NCBI GenBank assembly: GCA_944386525.1 | Contig: CALXBL010000010.1 | Span: 1 to 36,650, forward strand | Direction: 5' to 3' | Length of the DNA stretch: 36,650 bases | DNA from: an uncultured Ruminococcus sp. | GTDB taxonomy: Bacteria; Bacillota; Clostridia; Oscillospirales; Ruminococcaceae | In this document: one piece after another, positions 25,298 to 34,060 of the stretch | Numbering within the stretch: the first letter of the stretch is position 1 | How the letters are laid out: each line of letters opens with the position of its first letter | The notes under the pieces: model-generated | Seen by the model: the letters and a program-made list of their open reading frames with translations, nothing else | What the model was told of the DNA's origin: nothing | Database searches by the model: none | Program-made: the position numbers and the translations under genes

Positions 25298-26406
25298 ATT
25301 TTCTTTATGACCTGCTTGGCATTCCATTCGGCTATGTAATGCGTTTTATCTACGATCTGGTGCAGAACTATGGCGCAGCTCTCGTTCTGTTTACCATATT
25401 CTCAAAGTTGCTTTTGTTCCCGATCAATTATAAGACACAGAAAAGCTCTGCCAAGATGCAGCGTCTGAACCCAAAGCTCAAGGCTCTGCGCAAGAAATAT
25501 GAAAAAGATCCTCAGAAGTATCAGGAGGCTCAGATGGCTCTCTATCAGGAGGAGGGTGTAAATCCGGGTGCATCATGCCTGCCGATGTTTATACAGTTCT
25601 TCCTTTTGTTTGGTATTCTGGCAGTTATCTATAAACCACTTACCCACGTAATGGGATACAGCGGCGATGTTATCGAAAGCATTATAACAATGATGGGAGA
25701 GCAGTTCCCTGCTATATCAGAAAAATTCAAGGCAGGTGACCTCCGTGAGGAACTCTATATCATTGAGGCGTTTAAAGAAAACCCGTCTGCATTCAGCAAT
25801 ATTGCAGGATTCAACAGCGCCGATGTAACTGAATTTCTCGATAACTACACATTATTTGGTATCGACCTTGGCGTTACGCCGAATATTAAAGATATAAGCA
25901 ACTTCGGACTATGGTGCATACCATTCCTCTCAGGTATCTTCCAGCTCATCTCAACTATCTACTCTCAGACAGTGATGAAGAAGAAGAATCCCGACCAGCC
26001 GAATATGGGTTGTATGAATGTAATGCTCTACGGTATGCCGATCTTCTCCGTATGGTTTGCATTCAACGTACCTGCAGGCGTTGGTTTCTACTGGGCTTGC
26101 TCCTCACTTGTATCACTTGCTATCCAGATAGGACTCAATATGTACTTTACTCCTGCAAGAGTTGAGAAGATATGCGAAAAAGAAAACGAAAAAATGCGTA
26201 AAAAATACGGCAGCTCTGGCAAAAAGTCGTTTACTCAGAGAATGCTTGAGGCTCAGGGACAAGCCGCTGCCCAAACAGGTTCACGAAATAAAGAGACTGA
26301 AAATATGTCCAAAAAGGAAAAGAGCGAATACGAAAGCCAGCGCATAAAAGATGCAAGAAAACGCATGGCTGAAGAATATGGTGACGATTATTCCGATGAG
26401 GAATGA
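25294..26406 (+). CDS. yidC: Membrane protein insertase YidC/OxaA
   Basis: A 370-residue insertase of the Gram-positive type: no large periplasmic domain, with membrane segments near the N-terminus (about 15-40), 105-125, 205-225, 245-265 and 268-290. The conserved core arginine lies in the KLLLFPINYKTQKSSAKMQRLNPKLKAL region. An additional loop (about 130-190) lies between TM2 and TM3. No lipobox is present at the N-terminus. The basic, coiled C-terminal tail (about 295-370) may contact ribosomes. The start overlaps yidD by 4 nt. Confidence 0.95.
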   Translation: MNFLYDLLGIPFGYVMRFIYDLVQNYGAALVLFTIFSKLLLFPINYKTQKSSAKMQRLNPKLKALRKKYEKDPQKYQEAQMALYQEEGVNPGASCLPMFIQFFLLFGILAVIYKPLTHVMGYSGDVIESIITMMGEQFPAISEKFKAGDLREELYIIEAFKENPSAFSNIAGFNSADVTEFLDNYTLFGIDLGVTPNIKDISNFGLWCIPFLSGIFQLISTIYSQTVMKKKNPDQPNMGCMNVMLYGMPIFSVWFAFNVPAGVGFYWACSSLVSLAIQIGLNMYFTPARVEKICEKENEKMRKKYGSSGKKSFTQRMLEAQGQAAAQTGSRNKETENMSKKEKSEYESQRIKDARKRMAEEYGDDYSDEE

Positions 26407-26442
26407 ACCTTCCCGTAAAGGTATATGAAAGGGTGAATATAA

Positions 26443-27441
26443 ATGACTGAAATTTTTATCGTCAAAAAGATGGAACAGGCAAAAAAGCTGGCATCTGAAA
26501 AGTTCGGCGTATCAGAAGAACTTATAGTTTTCCGTATAATAGAGGGGAAAAAAGGCTTTTTTGGCAAGATGAAGGTTGAAGCAATTTATGAGGAGGCAGT
26601 AGCTCCTAAGACAGCAGCTCCATCACGACGTGCAGACGCAGCTCCGCCCATAGTCGAAATGCCTGACGTTTTAACTGAAAATGAAAAGGAAACAAAGACT
26701 GAAGCTGCTCCTGCCGCTTTTGAAAGCCAGGAAGATCTTACCGAGGAACAGGCTGCAAGCGCAGAGATCATTCCTGATGATCAGCTGACCGAAAACCTTG
26801 CAGCAGCTAAGAATTATATCATTGCAGTATACGAAAAGCTCGGTATAAATGTAAATGTTACAGTATCAAGGATTGAGAATGGTGTTCTGATGAATGTAAC
26901 AAGCGATTCAAAGAGCGGCACTATTATCGGCAGACGAGGAGAAACACTCGATTCTATCCAGTATCTTGCAAGTATCATAGCAAACCGCAGCAGCGAGGAG
27001 TATACAAGAATCATGCTCGACAGCAATGGCTACAGAGTAAAGAGAAGAAAGACACTCGAACAGCTTGCCGAGAAGATAGCAAGAAATGTCCTCAGAAGCG
27101 GCAGAGCTACAACTCTTGAGCCGATGAATCCATATGAGAGAAGAATAATACACTCCAAGATCGCTGAGATTGAGGGTGTAAACTCTCACAGCGTGGGCGA
27201 AGATCCATACCGCAAGGTGGTTGTGACTGTACCCGGCGGACAGAACCGCAGAAATAACCGTAAAGACGGCAAAAACGGAGGCAGACGTGACAGAAAGCCA
27301 TATCGTGAAAAGAAGCCTGAGGATTTCAAACCCAGCAGCCTCGACGATATGAAGACAAGCTTTGAAAAGGACTATAAGCGTCCAAAGCCAGAGGATGAAA
27401 TAAATTTCGACTCCGGTCTTTACGGCAAGATAGAGCTGTAA
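26443..27441 (+). CDS. jag: RNA-binding protein Jag/KhpB
   Basis: A 332-residue protein with an N-terminal Jag domain (about 1-50, containing KKGFFGKMKVEA), an acidic Ala/Glu-rich linker (about 55-120), a KH domain with the GRRG loop (SGTIIGRRGETLDSIQYL) and an R3H domain (EPMNPYERRIIHSKI...). The basic tail after the R3H domain (about 265-332) is an extra region. In relatives it partners KhpA in RNA binding and cell division. The gene follows yidC in the usual order and is closed by a terminator. Confidence 0.95.
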   Translation: MTEIFIVKKMEQAKKLASEKFGVSEELIVFRIIEGKKGFFGKMKVEAIYEEAVAPKTAAPSRRADAAPPIVEMPDVLTENEKETKTEAAPAAFESQEDLTEEQAASAEIIPDDQLTENLAAAKNYIIAVYEKLGINVNVTVSRIENGVLMNVTSDSKSGTIIGRRGETLDSIQYLASIIANRSSEEYTRIMLDSNGYRVKRRKTLEQLAEKIARNVLRSGRATTLEPMNPYERRIIHSKIAEIEGVNSHSVGEDPYRKVVVTVPGGQNRRNNRKDGKNGGRRDRKPYREKKPEDFKPSSLDDMKTSFEKDYKRPKPEDEINFDSGLYGKIEL

Positions 27442-27458
27442 TTCAATATTATGAGTGT

Positions 27459-27489
27459 AAGGGAAGCGGCGGTATGTGGCTTCCCTTTT
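27459..27489 (+). terminator. Intrinsic terminator between jag and mnmE
   Basis: Perfect 9-bp stem AAGGGAAGC (27459-27467) / GCTTCCCTT (27479-27487) followed by TT. It lies within the in-frame extension upstream of mnmE, which shows that extension is not coding. Confidence 0.85.
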
Positions 27490-27507
27490 GCTTTGAGGAG
27501 GGATAAT

Positions 27508-28869
27508 ATGTCAACAATAGCTGCAATTTCAACGCCTCATGCAGAGGGCGGAATAGCTGTTATACGCATATCAGGCAGCAGGGCATTTCAGGTGGCAGAC
27601 TGTATATTCAAAAGTGTCTCCGGCAAAAGAGCCGTGGATATGCCCGGCTACACCTGTACATTTGGTCACGCTGTAAAGGATGGTGATATCCTCGATGAGG
27701 CTGTGCTCACAGTTTTTCGCAGTCCCATGAGCTACACCGGCGAGGATGTGGCTGAGATATCATGCCACGGCGGGATATTCGTCTCCCGTGAGATACTCCG
27801 TGCTGCCCTCATGGCAGGAGCTGAACCTGCACAGGCAGGCGAATTTACACGCCGTGCATTCCAGAACGGCAAGATGTCCCTTACACAGGCTGAGGCTGTA
27901 ATGGACGTCATATCAGCCGATTCATCAAGGGAGCTGAAATTTGCAATCTCTCTGAAGGAGGGTGCAGTTTTCCGGCGTATACGGGGCATAATAGATGATA
28001 TAGTAAAAGTGCTTGGAGCTCTTGCCGCATGGGCAGACTATCCAGAGGACGATATTCCCGAAGTTGAACCGGAAAGTTTCCAACTGAGTCTTTCAACAAT
28101 TCAACACAAACTTGTTGAAATAATAAACACCAGCGACTACGGCAGAATAATAAAGGACGGAGTTTCAGCAGTTATCGTGGGCAGACCAAATGTTGGAAAG
28201 AGTACGCTTTTCAACTTGCTCAGCGGCTGCGAGAGGAGCATTGTAACCGATATTGCCGGCACTACAAGAGATGTGCTGGAGGAGAGAGTGCGCCTTGGAG
28301 ATGTAACTCTGAGACTCTGGGATACGGCAGGTCTGCGTGAGACAGATGATGTTATCGAAAAGATAGGTGTAAATATCGCACGTGAGCGTCTTGAACAGGC
28401 GGATCTTGTGCTTGCAGTATTCGACGGCAGCGAGGGACTGTCGGCGGAGGATCATGAGCTGCTGAAGGGTCTTGCCGGCAAAAAGGCTATTGGCATAATC
28501 AACAAGATGGACTGCATCGACAAGTGCATACCAGAGGATATAGAGCGGAATTTCTACAAATGCATACCAATGTCTGCAAAGCAGGGCACAGGTCTTGAGG
28601 AGCTGAGACAGGCTATTGAGAATATGTTTTACAGCGGACAGGTGACTCCGGAAATGGGTATACTTGCAAATGAGCGTCAGCTTGACTGTGCACGTAATGC
28701 TCTGAAAGCTATTGAGGACGCCATAAACGCCCACCGCTCCGGAGAAATGCTTGATGCTGTAACAGTCCTGCTGGATGAGGCCTGCGAGCACCTTATGAAT
28801 CTCACCGGCGAGAGAGTGTCTGAAAAGGTCGTGGAGGACGTATTCACCAGATTCTGCGTGGGTAAGTAA
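27508..28869 (+). CDS. mnmE: tRNA modification GTPase MnmE
   Basis: A 453-residue GTPase that acts with MnmG on wobble uridine 34. The N-terminal tetrahydrofolate-binding domain is about 1-118. The G domain carries GRPNVGKS (225-232), DTAGLRE (272-278) and NKMD (332-335). The C-terminal FCVGK has the essential Cys450. The frame extends 19 codons upstream to 27451, but those codons cover a terminator hairpin; GAGGAGG 6 nt before the ATG at 27508 and the family N-terminus (STIAAISTPHAEGGIAVIR) support this start. Confidence 0.97.
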   Translation: MSTIAAISTPHAEGGIAVIRISGSRAFQVADCIFKSVSGKRAVDMPGYTCTFGHAVKDGDILDEAVLTVFRSPMSYTGEDVAEISCHGGIFVSREILRAALMAGAEPAQAGEFTRRAFQNGKMSLTQAEAVMDVISADSSRELKFAISLKEGAVFRRIRGIIDDIVKVLGALAAWADYPEDDIPEVEPESFQLSLSTIQHKLVEIINTSDYGRIIKDGVSAVIVGRPNVGKSTLFNLLSGCERSIVTDIAGTTRDVLEERVRLGDVTLRLWDTAGLRETDDVIEKIGVNIARERLEQADLVLAVFDGSEGLSAEDHELLKGLAGKKAIGIINKMDCIDKCIPEDIERNFYKCIPMSAKQGTGLEELRQAIENMFYSGQVTPEMGILANERQLDCARNALKAIEDAINAHRSGEMLDAVTVLLDEACEHLMNLTGERVSEKVVEDVFTRFCVGK

Positions 28870-28886
28870 AAAAACCTGCAAATCTA

Positions 28887-28915
28887 TTGGCAAAAGGAAA
28901 AATTTGTGGTATAAT
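28887..28915 (+). promoter_or_regulatory. metG promoter
   Basis: TTGGCA (28887-28892), a 17-nt spacer and TATAAT (28910-28915). The predicted start is about 30 nt before the metG ATG, leaving no room for a T-box or SAM riboswitch. Confidence 0.8.
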
Positions 28916-28951
28916 AAAAATCAGCAGACTAATTTACAGGAGGAAACTTCA

Positions 28952-30898
28952 ATGTGTAAAAAGTATTATATAACAACACCAATTTATTACCCATCCGGTA
29001 ATCCACATATCGGTCACTGCTATACTACAGTAGCATGTGACTCTATAGCACGTTATCGCCGTATGCAGGGATATGATGTAATGTTCCTTACAGGTACCGA
29101 TGAGCACGGTCTTAAGATTGAGCAGAAAGCGGCTGAAAAGGGCGTTACTCCAAAGGAATATGTTGACGAGATAGTTGAGATATTCAAGAATCTCTGGAAG
29201 TATATGAACATCAGCTACGACCGCTATATACGTACAACCGATGACTATCATATCGAGACTGTACAGAAGATATTCAAGGAGCTGTACGATAAGGGATATA
29301 TTTACAAGGGCGAGTATAAGGGTAAATACTGTACACCATGTGAAAGCTTCTGGACCGACTCTCAGCTTATTGATGGCAAGTGCCCTGAATGCGGACGTGA
29401 TGTTGTGGAGGCTAAGGAGGAGGCATACTTCTTCAAGATGTCTCCCTTTGCCGATAGACTTGAAAAACTCCTCACCGAGACAGACTACCTCCAGCCCAGA
29501 ACAAGAGCAACTGAGCTTGTAAACAACTTCATAAAGCCGGGACTTGAGGATCTCTGCGTATCCAGAACCTCATTCAAGTGGGGCATACCTGTAACATTCG
29601 ATGAAAAGCACGTGGTTTACGTGTGGATAGATGCCCTTTCAAACTACATCTCAGCGCTCGGCTTCTACAACGACGCATATAACGATTATGAAAAGTTCTG
29701 GCCGGCAGACGTGCACATGGTAGCAAAGGATATCATGAGATTCCATGCGATCATATGGCCTGCAATGCTCATGGCACTGGAACAGCCTCTGCCGAAGCAT
29801 CTGGCAGTTCACGGCTGGATAACATTCAACGGTCAGAAGATGAGCAAATCTCTTGGAAACGTTGTAGATCCGCTGGTACTTGGCGAGAGATACGGCGCCG
29901 ACTCAATCCGATATCACATTCTGAGAGAAATGGCACTCGGCGCAGACAGTTCATTCTCCAACGAGATAATGATAAACAGGATAAACTCCGACCTTGCAAA
30001 CGGACTGGGTAATCTGGTATCACGTACTGTTGCAATGGTTGACAAATATTTTGGCGGAACTCTGCCGACTGAGCGTCAGTCAGACGAATTTGACGACGAC
30101 CTTATCGCACAGGCAACAGCGCTCCGTGCGGCAGTTGACGGCTATATCGACCAGACACAGCTCAACCTTGCACTTGCTGAGATATTCAAGGTAGTATCCC
30201 GTGCTAACAAGTATATCGACGAGACTGCGCCATGGATACTTGCAAAGGACGAGGCAAACAAGATTCGTCTTGCAACAGTTCTCTATAATCTGCTTGAAAC
30301 AATAAGAATAGTATCGACTTTCCTGTCAGCGTTTATGCCTACAACCATGCCGATAGTATGGGAGCAGATAGGCGCACTGGAAAACGAGAGAACATACGAA
30401 AATGCCGGCAAATTCGGCGTACTCCGTGGAGATGTCACAATTAAGAAGGGCGATATAATATTCCCGAGAATCGACGTTGAAAAGGAGATTGAGGCTCTCA
30501 ACGAGATAATCAGTGCAAATCTTCCCAAGGAAGAGTCTGAGGAGGAGCAGATAGAGGTACAGCCGGCAGCTCCTGAGATAGAGTTTGATGACTTTATGAA
30601 AGTAGATATCCGAGTGGCAAAGGTAACTGAGTGTGAAAAGGTGAAGAAGTCAAAGAAGCTGCTGCGCTTGCAGCTTGATGACGGTATGGGCGGACGTCAG
30701 GTAGTATCCGGCATTGCCCAGTGGTACACACCCGAGGAGCTTATAGGCAAAAAGGTTATGGTAATAGCAAACCTTAAGCCGGCAAAGCTCTGCGGCGTTG
30801 AGAGCAATGGCATGATATGTGCGGCAGATTCTCCTGATGGCAGTGCCAAGGTAGTATTCCCTGACCAGTCACTTCCCTGCGGCGCAAAGATAAGATAA
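28952..30898 (+). CDS. metG: Methionyl-tRNA synthetase
   Basis: Class I synthetase of 648 residues. The HIGH motif is HIGH (19-22) and KMSKS is at 296-300. A zinc knuckle has Cys127, 130, 144 and 147. The C-terminus (about 545-648) is an EMAPII-like tRNA-binding domain (VDIRVAKVTECEK ... MVIANLKPAKLCGVESNGMI) that also dimerises the enzyme. The frame opens 16 codons earlier at a TTG, but the promoter -10 lies inside that stretch; AGGAGG 8 nt before the ATG at 28952 fixes the start. Confidence 0.97.
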   Translation: MCKKYYITTPIYYPSGNPHIGHCYTTVACDSIARYRRMQGYDVMFLTGTDEHGLKIEQKAAEKGVTPKEYVDEIVEIFKNLWKYMNISYDRYIRTTDDYHIETVQKIFKELYDKGYIYKGEYKGKYCTPCESFWTDSQLIDGKCPECGRDVVEAKEEAYFFKMSPFADRLEKLLTETDYLQPRTRATELVNNFIKPGLEDLCVSRTSFKWGIPVTFDEKHVVYVWIDALSNYISALGFYNDAYNDYEKFWPADVHMVAKDIMRFHAIIWPAMLMALEQPLPKHLAVHGWITFNGQKMSKSLGNVVDPLVLGERYGADSIRYHILREMALGADSSFSNEIMINRINSDLANGLGNLVSRTVAMVDKYFGGTLPTERQSDEFDDDLIAQATALRAAVDGYIDQTQLNLALAEIFKVVSRANKYIDETAPWILAKDEANKIRLATVLYNLLETIRIVSTFLSAFMPTTMPIVWEQIGALENERTYENAGKFGVLRGDVTIKKGDIIFPRIDVEKEIEALNEIISANLPKEESEEEQIEVQPAAPEIEFDDFMKVDIRVAKVTECEKVKKSKKLLRLQLDDGMGGRQVVSGIAQWYTPEELIGKKVMVIANLKPAKLCGVESNGMICAADSPDGSAKVVFPDQSLPCGAKIR

Positions 30899-30906
30899 GA
30901 TGTAGA

Positions 30907-30948
30907 AACAGCCTGCAGCTGTGTATAACGGCGGCAGGCTGTTATTTT
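30907..30948 (+). terminator. Terminator after metG
   Basis: Perfect 10-bp stem AACAGCCTGC (30907-30916) / GCAGGCTGTT (30934-30943) followed by ATTTTG. The convergent DUF378 gene ends 12 nt downstream, so it may serve both strands. Confidence 0.88.
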
Positions 30949-30959
30949 GTTTGTGCAGA

Positions 30960-31172
30960 TCAGACCTCGTGGGTATCGGCAATGGCTTCACGCCGGAAGA
31001 GGAGTGAAACGCACCAAACTGCGCTGATAGCAACTAATATATAGACTGCACGGCTGAGGATAGAGTCTACTCCGCCGAAGAGCCATGCTACCAGATCAAA
31101 TTGGAAAATTCCCACCAGACCCCAGTTTATACCTCCGATAATAAGGAGAGTAAGAGCAATCTTGTCCCACAT
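30960..31172 (-). CDS. DUF378 family membrane protein (YuzA-like)
   Basis: A 70-residue protein with two membrane segments and the family motif LLIIGGINWGLVGIFQFDLVAWLFG, followed by a second helix (SRAVYILVAISAVWCVSLL). Function unknown. The frame opens three codons earlier at GTG 31181; GAGGTG is 6-7 nt before the ATG at 31172. It is transcribed against the replication direction of this replichore, unlike its neighbours. Confidence 0.85.
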   Translation of the reverse strand: MWDKIALTLLIIGGINWGLVGIFQFDLVAWLFGGVDSILSRAVYILVAISAVWCVSLLFRREAIADTHEV

Positions 31173-31341
31173 AATATTCACCTCACTAAAGTTTAGGGAT
31201 ATTGCTTATGCAAAGATATTATGGCAGTATACGGGGATATTTATGCAGACAACTGCTGGAAATTCGTTTGATTTTATGTGTTTGAAACTATGTGCACAAT
31301 ACACAAAAAGGAGGCCTGTTGGATTTTTTTTCCTGAATCAC

Positions 31342-31370
31342 TTGACTATATAGTGAAAATAGTGTATAAT
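31342..31370 (+). promoter_or_regulatory. Promoter of candidate sRNA
   Basis: TTGACT (31342-31347), a 17-nt spacer and TATAAT (31365-31370). Confidence 0.85.
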
Positions 31371-31376
31371 GTATTT

Positions 31377-31493
31377 GGTGAGAGTAATCCATTATATTGA
31401 ATTATTATCACTCGTTTTGTTGTCTCCTTTCTTTTGTTCTATTTCTAATTTTCTTGATTTACCGGTACTTGTAGAAGTACCGGTATTTTTTTA
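31377..31493 (+). ncRNA. Candidate small regulatory RNA (~115 nt)
   Basis: Transcription from the 31342 promoter should start near 31377 and stop at a perfect 10-bp hairpin (31461-31484) with a T7 tail. The 5' part can fold weakly (GAG..TAAT with ATTA..CTC). The middle is a C/U-rich, probably single-stranded stretch containing TCTCCTTTC, complementary to Shine-Dalgarno sequences. There is no ribosome site, and the only open frame runs through the terminator. This architecture fits a base-pairing sRNA; expression is not shown. Confidence 0.6.
31461..31493 (+). terminator. Terminator of candidate sRNA
   Basis: ACCGGTACTT (31461-31470), loop GTAG, AAGTACCGGT (31475-31484), then ATTTTTTTAT. This is one of the strongest intrinsic terminators in the window, although no protein gene ends before it. 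Confidence 0.9.
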
Positions 31494-31604
31494 TCATCAT
31501 TGCGGCGCTGAAACGAGCCGCCCGATATTGGAATTTCACATCTATGTGTGATTTTAGGAGTTTGTTATGTTTTGTGGTTTGTTTTTGAAATTTTAGCTTT
31601 GTGA

Positions 31605-32153
31605 TTAATAATTTGACTTCATACCTAATTCCTGCATATATTCAATAAGCTTTTTCTTAAGCTCCTCATCAGAAGAATTATCATCACAAACCGAAAGCTT
31701 GCAAACAGTGTTATTTTCACCGGAAAGCATAGTGAGCTCCATCTCTCCGGAACTATACTTTCTTATGAAATAGCTCTCATTTTTCTCGATTATTTCAGAA
31801 TCAGGTACATAGTTCTGTGCAGCAATAAGACCGTCAATGCTTACACAGCCGGTCATGGAGTATTCCACGATCACATTTATTTCATCCACATCATCTGTAT
31901 CATATGAAACTGTGTAGCTGCCGTTGCCGAGAGTAATTTCTCTCATCTTCATATCCTCAGAAGACTCCGGCAGAGGCATTTCGTAGGCGCTTGGATATTT
32001 CTCCTCATAGTCAGCGGCAAAAGACTCATAGTCGCTGTAAACTACCTCAGGTTCAGTTGATTTTACTTCAGGCTTTTCAGCTACTGAATTACGTGCCACA
32101 CATCCGCATAAAACAAAAGCAGTGGCAAAGGCTGCAATAAGACATCTTTTCAA
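31605..32153 (-). CDS. Lipoprotein, unknown function
   Basis: A secreted lipoprotein of about 182 residues. The signal peptide KRCLIAAFATAFVLCGC ends in the lipobox LCGC, so it should be anchored by diacylglycerol on the outer membrane face. The mature part is acidic, beginning with a Glu/Pro/Ser linker, and ends with an alternating-strand domain. I do not recognise the family. The frame opens at ATG 32162, but GGAGG is only 1-2 nt from it and about 10 nt from the in-frame TTG at 32153, which gives a normal signal peptide; TTG is therefore preferred but not certain. It has its own promoter and runs against its neighbours. Confidence 0.82.
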   Translation of the reverse strand: MKRCLIAAFATAFVLCGCVARNSVAEKPEVKSTEPEVVYSDYESFAADYEEKYPSAYEMPLPESSEDMKMREITLGNGSYTVSYDTDDVDEINVIVEYSMTGCVSIDGLIAAQNYVPDSEIIEKNESYFIRKYSSGEMELTMLSGENNTVCKLSVCDDNSSDEELKKKLIEYMQELGMKSNY

Positions 32154-32239
32154 AATAATCATTCCTCCGGTCTATATGTATACTATTAATAAAGGTAAGC
32201 CGCTTCTGCATTGTGTCAGGACTTCCTAAGTTTAAAACT

Positions 32240-32268
32240 ATTATATCATAAAGATAAGTTTATTTCAA
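32240..32268 (-). promoter_or_regulatory. Promoter of the lipoprotein gene
   Basis: On the minus strand TTGAAA (32263-32268), a 17-nt spacer and TATAAT (32240-32245), giving a leader of about 75 nt. Confidence 0.75.
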
Positions 32269-32320
32269 TCGGAGCGGAGGTAAATTTTCACGTAAAGCTG
32301 AAAAAAATTGAAAAAAGGTA

Positions 32321-32349
32321 TTCACAAGGCGGGAAAAATATGTTATAAT
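32321..32349 (+). promoter_or_regulatory. ilvE promoter
   Basis: TTCACA (32321-32326), a 17-nt spacer and TATAAT (32344-32349), with an extended TGT before the -10. The ~55-nt leader has a small hairpin (GGACG-GAAAA-CGTCT, about 32363-32378). Confidence 0.75.
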
Positions 32350-32411
32350 AAATTTAGCTATCGGACGGAAAACGTCTGACAAATTTACATATAATAAGAG
32401 GTGCCATTAAA

Positions 32412-33479
32412 ATGGAAATCAAAAAGAATCTCACAACATCTCCCAAGGCAAAGCCTACAGACGAAAGCAAGCTTGGCTTTGGACATATTTTTACCGATCA
32501 TATGCTTATTATGCCCTACGATGAAGGTCAGGGCTGGCATGATCCTGAGATCGTACCATATGACAATATATCTCTCAGCCCGGCGGCAATGTGTCTTCAC
32601 TACGGTCAGACCGTTTTCGAGGGCATGAAGGCTTACCGCAGAGCAGATAACAAGATACAGCTTTTCCGTCCGGAGGAGAATTTCAAGAGACTGAATAAGT
32701 CAAATGAGCGTCTTGTTATACCGGAGCTTCCTGTTGATCTGGCAATGCAGTGTCTCAGGGAGCTGCTGGAAGTTGACAAGGACTGGGTTCCCTCACTTGA
32801 TGGAACATCACTCTATATAAGACCGTTTATTATTGCAGTAGATCCGTTTTTGGGCGTACGTCCGGGCAGCCAGTATCTGTTCATTATCGTACTCAGTCCG
32901 TCCGGTGCATATTATGCGTCCGGTCTTGATCCTGTAAATATCTACGTTGAGGACAAGTATGTCCGTGCAGTAAGAGGCGGTATGGGTTTTGCAAAGACAG
33001 GCGGCAACTACGCAGCTTCTCTCCACAGTCAGGACGACGCTCACAAGCTGAACTACTCACAGGTTCTGTGGCTGGACGGTGTTGAGCAGAAGTATATTGA
33101 GGAAGTTGGCGCAATGAATATCTTCTTCGTTATCGACGACGAGGTTGTAACCCCTACGCTGGAGGTAGGCTCAATTCTGGGCGGTATCACAAGAAAGTCC
33201 GCTATTGAGCTTTGCAGGAGCTGGGGCATGAAGGTATCCGAGCGCAGAATCTCCATACAGGAGGTAGCCGACGCCTACGACCAGGGTCGTCTGAAGGAAG
33301 TATTCGGCACTGGTACAGCAGCAGTTATCTCACCTGTAGGTCACCTGAAGTGGGGCGATAAGGTAATGGAGATAAACGATAACAAGATCGGCGCTGTCTC
33401 ACAGAGAATATACGATACACTCACTGGTATCCAGTGGGGCAAGATTGAGGATACATTCGGCTGGACAGTAGAGCTTTAA
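32412..33479 (+). CDS. ilvE: Branched-chain amino acid aminotransferase
   Basis: PLP-dependent fold-type IV aminotransferase of 355 residues; it performs the last step of Leu, Ile and Val synthesis and the first step of their breakdown. The PLP lysine is Lys195 in GFAKTGGNYAAS. Other conserved elements are YGQTVFEGMKAYR (64-76), YIRPF and FGTGTAAVISPVG. The length and the N-terminal extension match the eukaryote-like BCAT group. The ribosome site GAGGTG is 12 nt upstream, only moderate. It is a single-gene unit with its own promoter and terminator. Confidence 0.95.
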   Translation: MEIKKNLTTSPKAKPTDESKLGFGHIFTDHMLIMPYDEGQGWHDPEIVPYDNISLSPAAMCLHYGQTVFEGMKAYRRADNKIQLFRPEENFKRLNKSNERLVIPELPVDLAMQCLRELLEVDKDWVPSLDGTSLYIRPFIIAVDPFLGVRPGSQYLFIIVLSPSGAYYASGLDPVNIYVEDKYVRAVRGGMGFAKTGGNYAASLHSQDDAHKLNYSQVLWLDGVEQKYIEEVGAMNIFFVIDDEVVTPTLEVGSILGGITRKSAIELCRSWGMKVSERRISIQEVADAYDQGRLKEVFGTGTAAVISPVGHLKWGDKVMEINDNKIGAVSQRIYDTLTGIQWGKIEDTFGWTVEL

Positions 33480-33502
33480 GCTATATTGAATGCTAAGAAT
33501 CA

Positions 33503-33533
33503 GGGGAAAGCGACAAGCCCGCTTTCCCCTTTT
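33503..33533 (+). terminator. Terminator after ilvE
   Basis: Perfect 9-bp stem GGGGAAAGC (33503-33511) / GCTTTCCCC (33521-33529) with a TTTT tail. Confidence 0.92.
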
Positions 33534-33553
33534 GTGTAAAAAGGAGGCTTTAT

Positions 33554-34039
33554 ATGCTTGGCAGCATACTTTCATCTGATACCTGCAGGGAGTGCAGACT
33601 CTGCTGTATTTTCGACAAAACTGACCTCTGGGAACTGCCCATTCTCACGCCTGCCGAGGCTGAAAAGGCTGAAAGTATATGCGGCAGAGAGCAGACTACC
33701 CATAAGGACGATGAATATACGTTCAAATCTCCGGAGCTTTCTGGAGAGGAGATTTGTCGATGTCCGCTGCTTACGGAAAAGGGATGTGCTCTGCCTCGTG
33801 AGGATATGCCGTTTGACTGCCGGATATGGCCGTTTCGTATGATGAAAGAAAATGATGGCGGTCTTGTTATAGCAGTATCGGAGCTTTGCGGAGGACTTTC
33901 AGGAAAAACTCAAAATGAGCTTTCTGATTTTCTTAAGGATGGACTGGCTGACGTTATTTTCAGCTATGCCAAAGAGCACCCCAGCCATGTAAAGCCATTT
34001 ATGACAGGATATAAGGTCATCTTAAAGCAGTGTGAATAG
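33554..34039 (+). CDS. YkgJ-type cysteine-cluster protein
   Basis: A 161-residue soluble protein with a metal-binding Cys pattern: CRECRLCC (11-18), CRCP (68-71), KGC (76-78) and FDCRIWPFR (87-95). This is the YkgJ/FliB-like cysteine cluster proposed to bind zinc or iron-sulfur. Some members methylate flagellin lysines, but this short protein has only the cluster. AGGAGG lies 8 nt before the ATG. The gap to the next gene is 21 nt, so it may be co-transcribed with the cohesin-like genes. Confidence 0.85.
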   Translation: MLGSILSSDTCRECRLCCIFDKTDLWELPILTPAEAEKAESICGREQTTHKDDEYTFKSPELSGEEICRCPLLTEKGCALPREDMPFDCRIWPFRMMKENDGGLVIAVSELCGGLSGKTQNELSDFLKDGLADVIFSYAKEHPSHVKPFMTGYKVILKQCE

Positions 34040-34060
34040 GAATTTTAGGAGGATAAAATT

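Larger units (their letters stand above)
31182..31604. other. Gene-free region holding a candidate sRNA
   Basis: About 420 nt without a credible ORF. The left part (31182-31340) shows nothing clear beyond an AGGAGG without a usable ORF after it. The right part has a consensus promoter and a terminator about 115 nt apart (see the sRNA entry). Nothing is seen at 31500-31604. Confidence 0.6.

Noticed and set aside
28078..28116. TTTCAACA/TTGTTGAAA motifs inside mnmE
   Set aside because: The spacing does not match the 33-bp element and the region is coding; probably chance.
28165..28893. A 242-codon minus-strand ORF
   Set aside because: It lies entirely opposite mnmE, whose G motifs are intact; Cys/His/Leu-rich antisense shadow without ribosome site.
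28916..28951. T-box or SAM riboswitch upstream of metG
   Set aside because: The leader is only about 30 nt, too short for either.
31369..31551. A 60-codon plus-strand ORF reading as a hydrophobic peptide
   Set aside because: Its ATG overlaps the promoter -10, it has no ribosome site and it runs through a strong terminator. Treated as an sRNA region instead.
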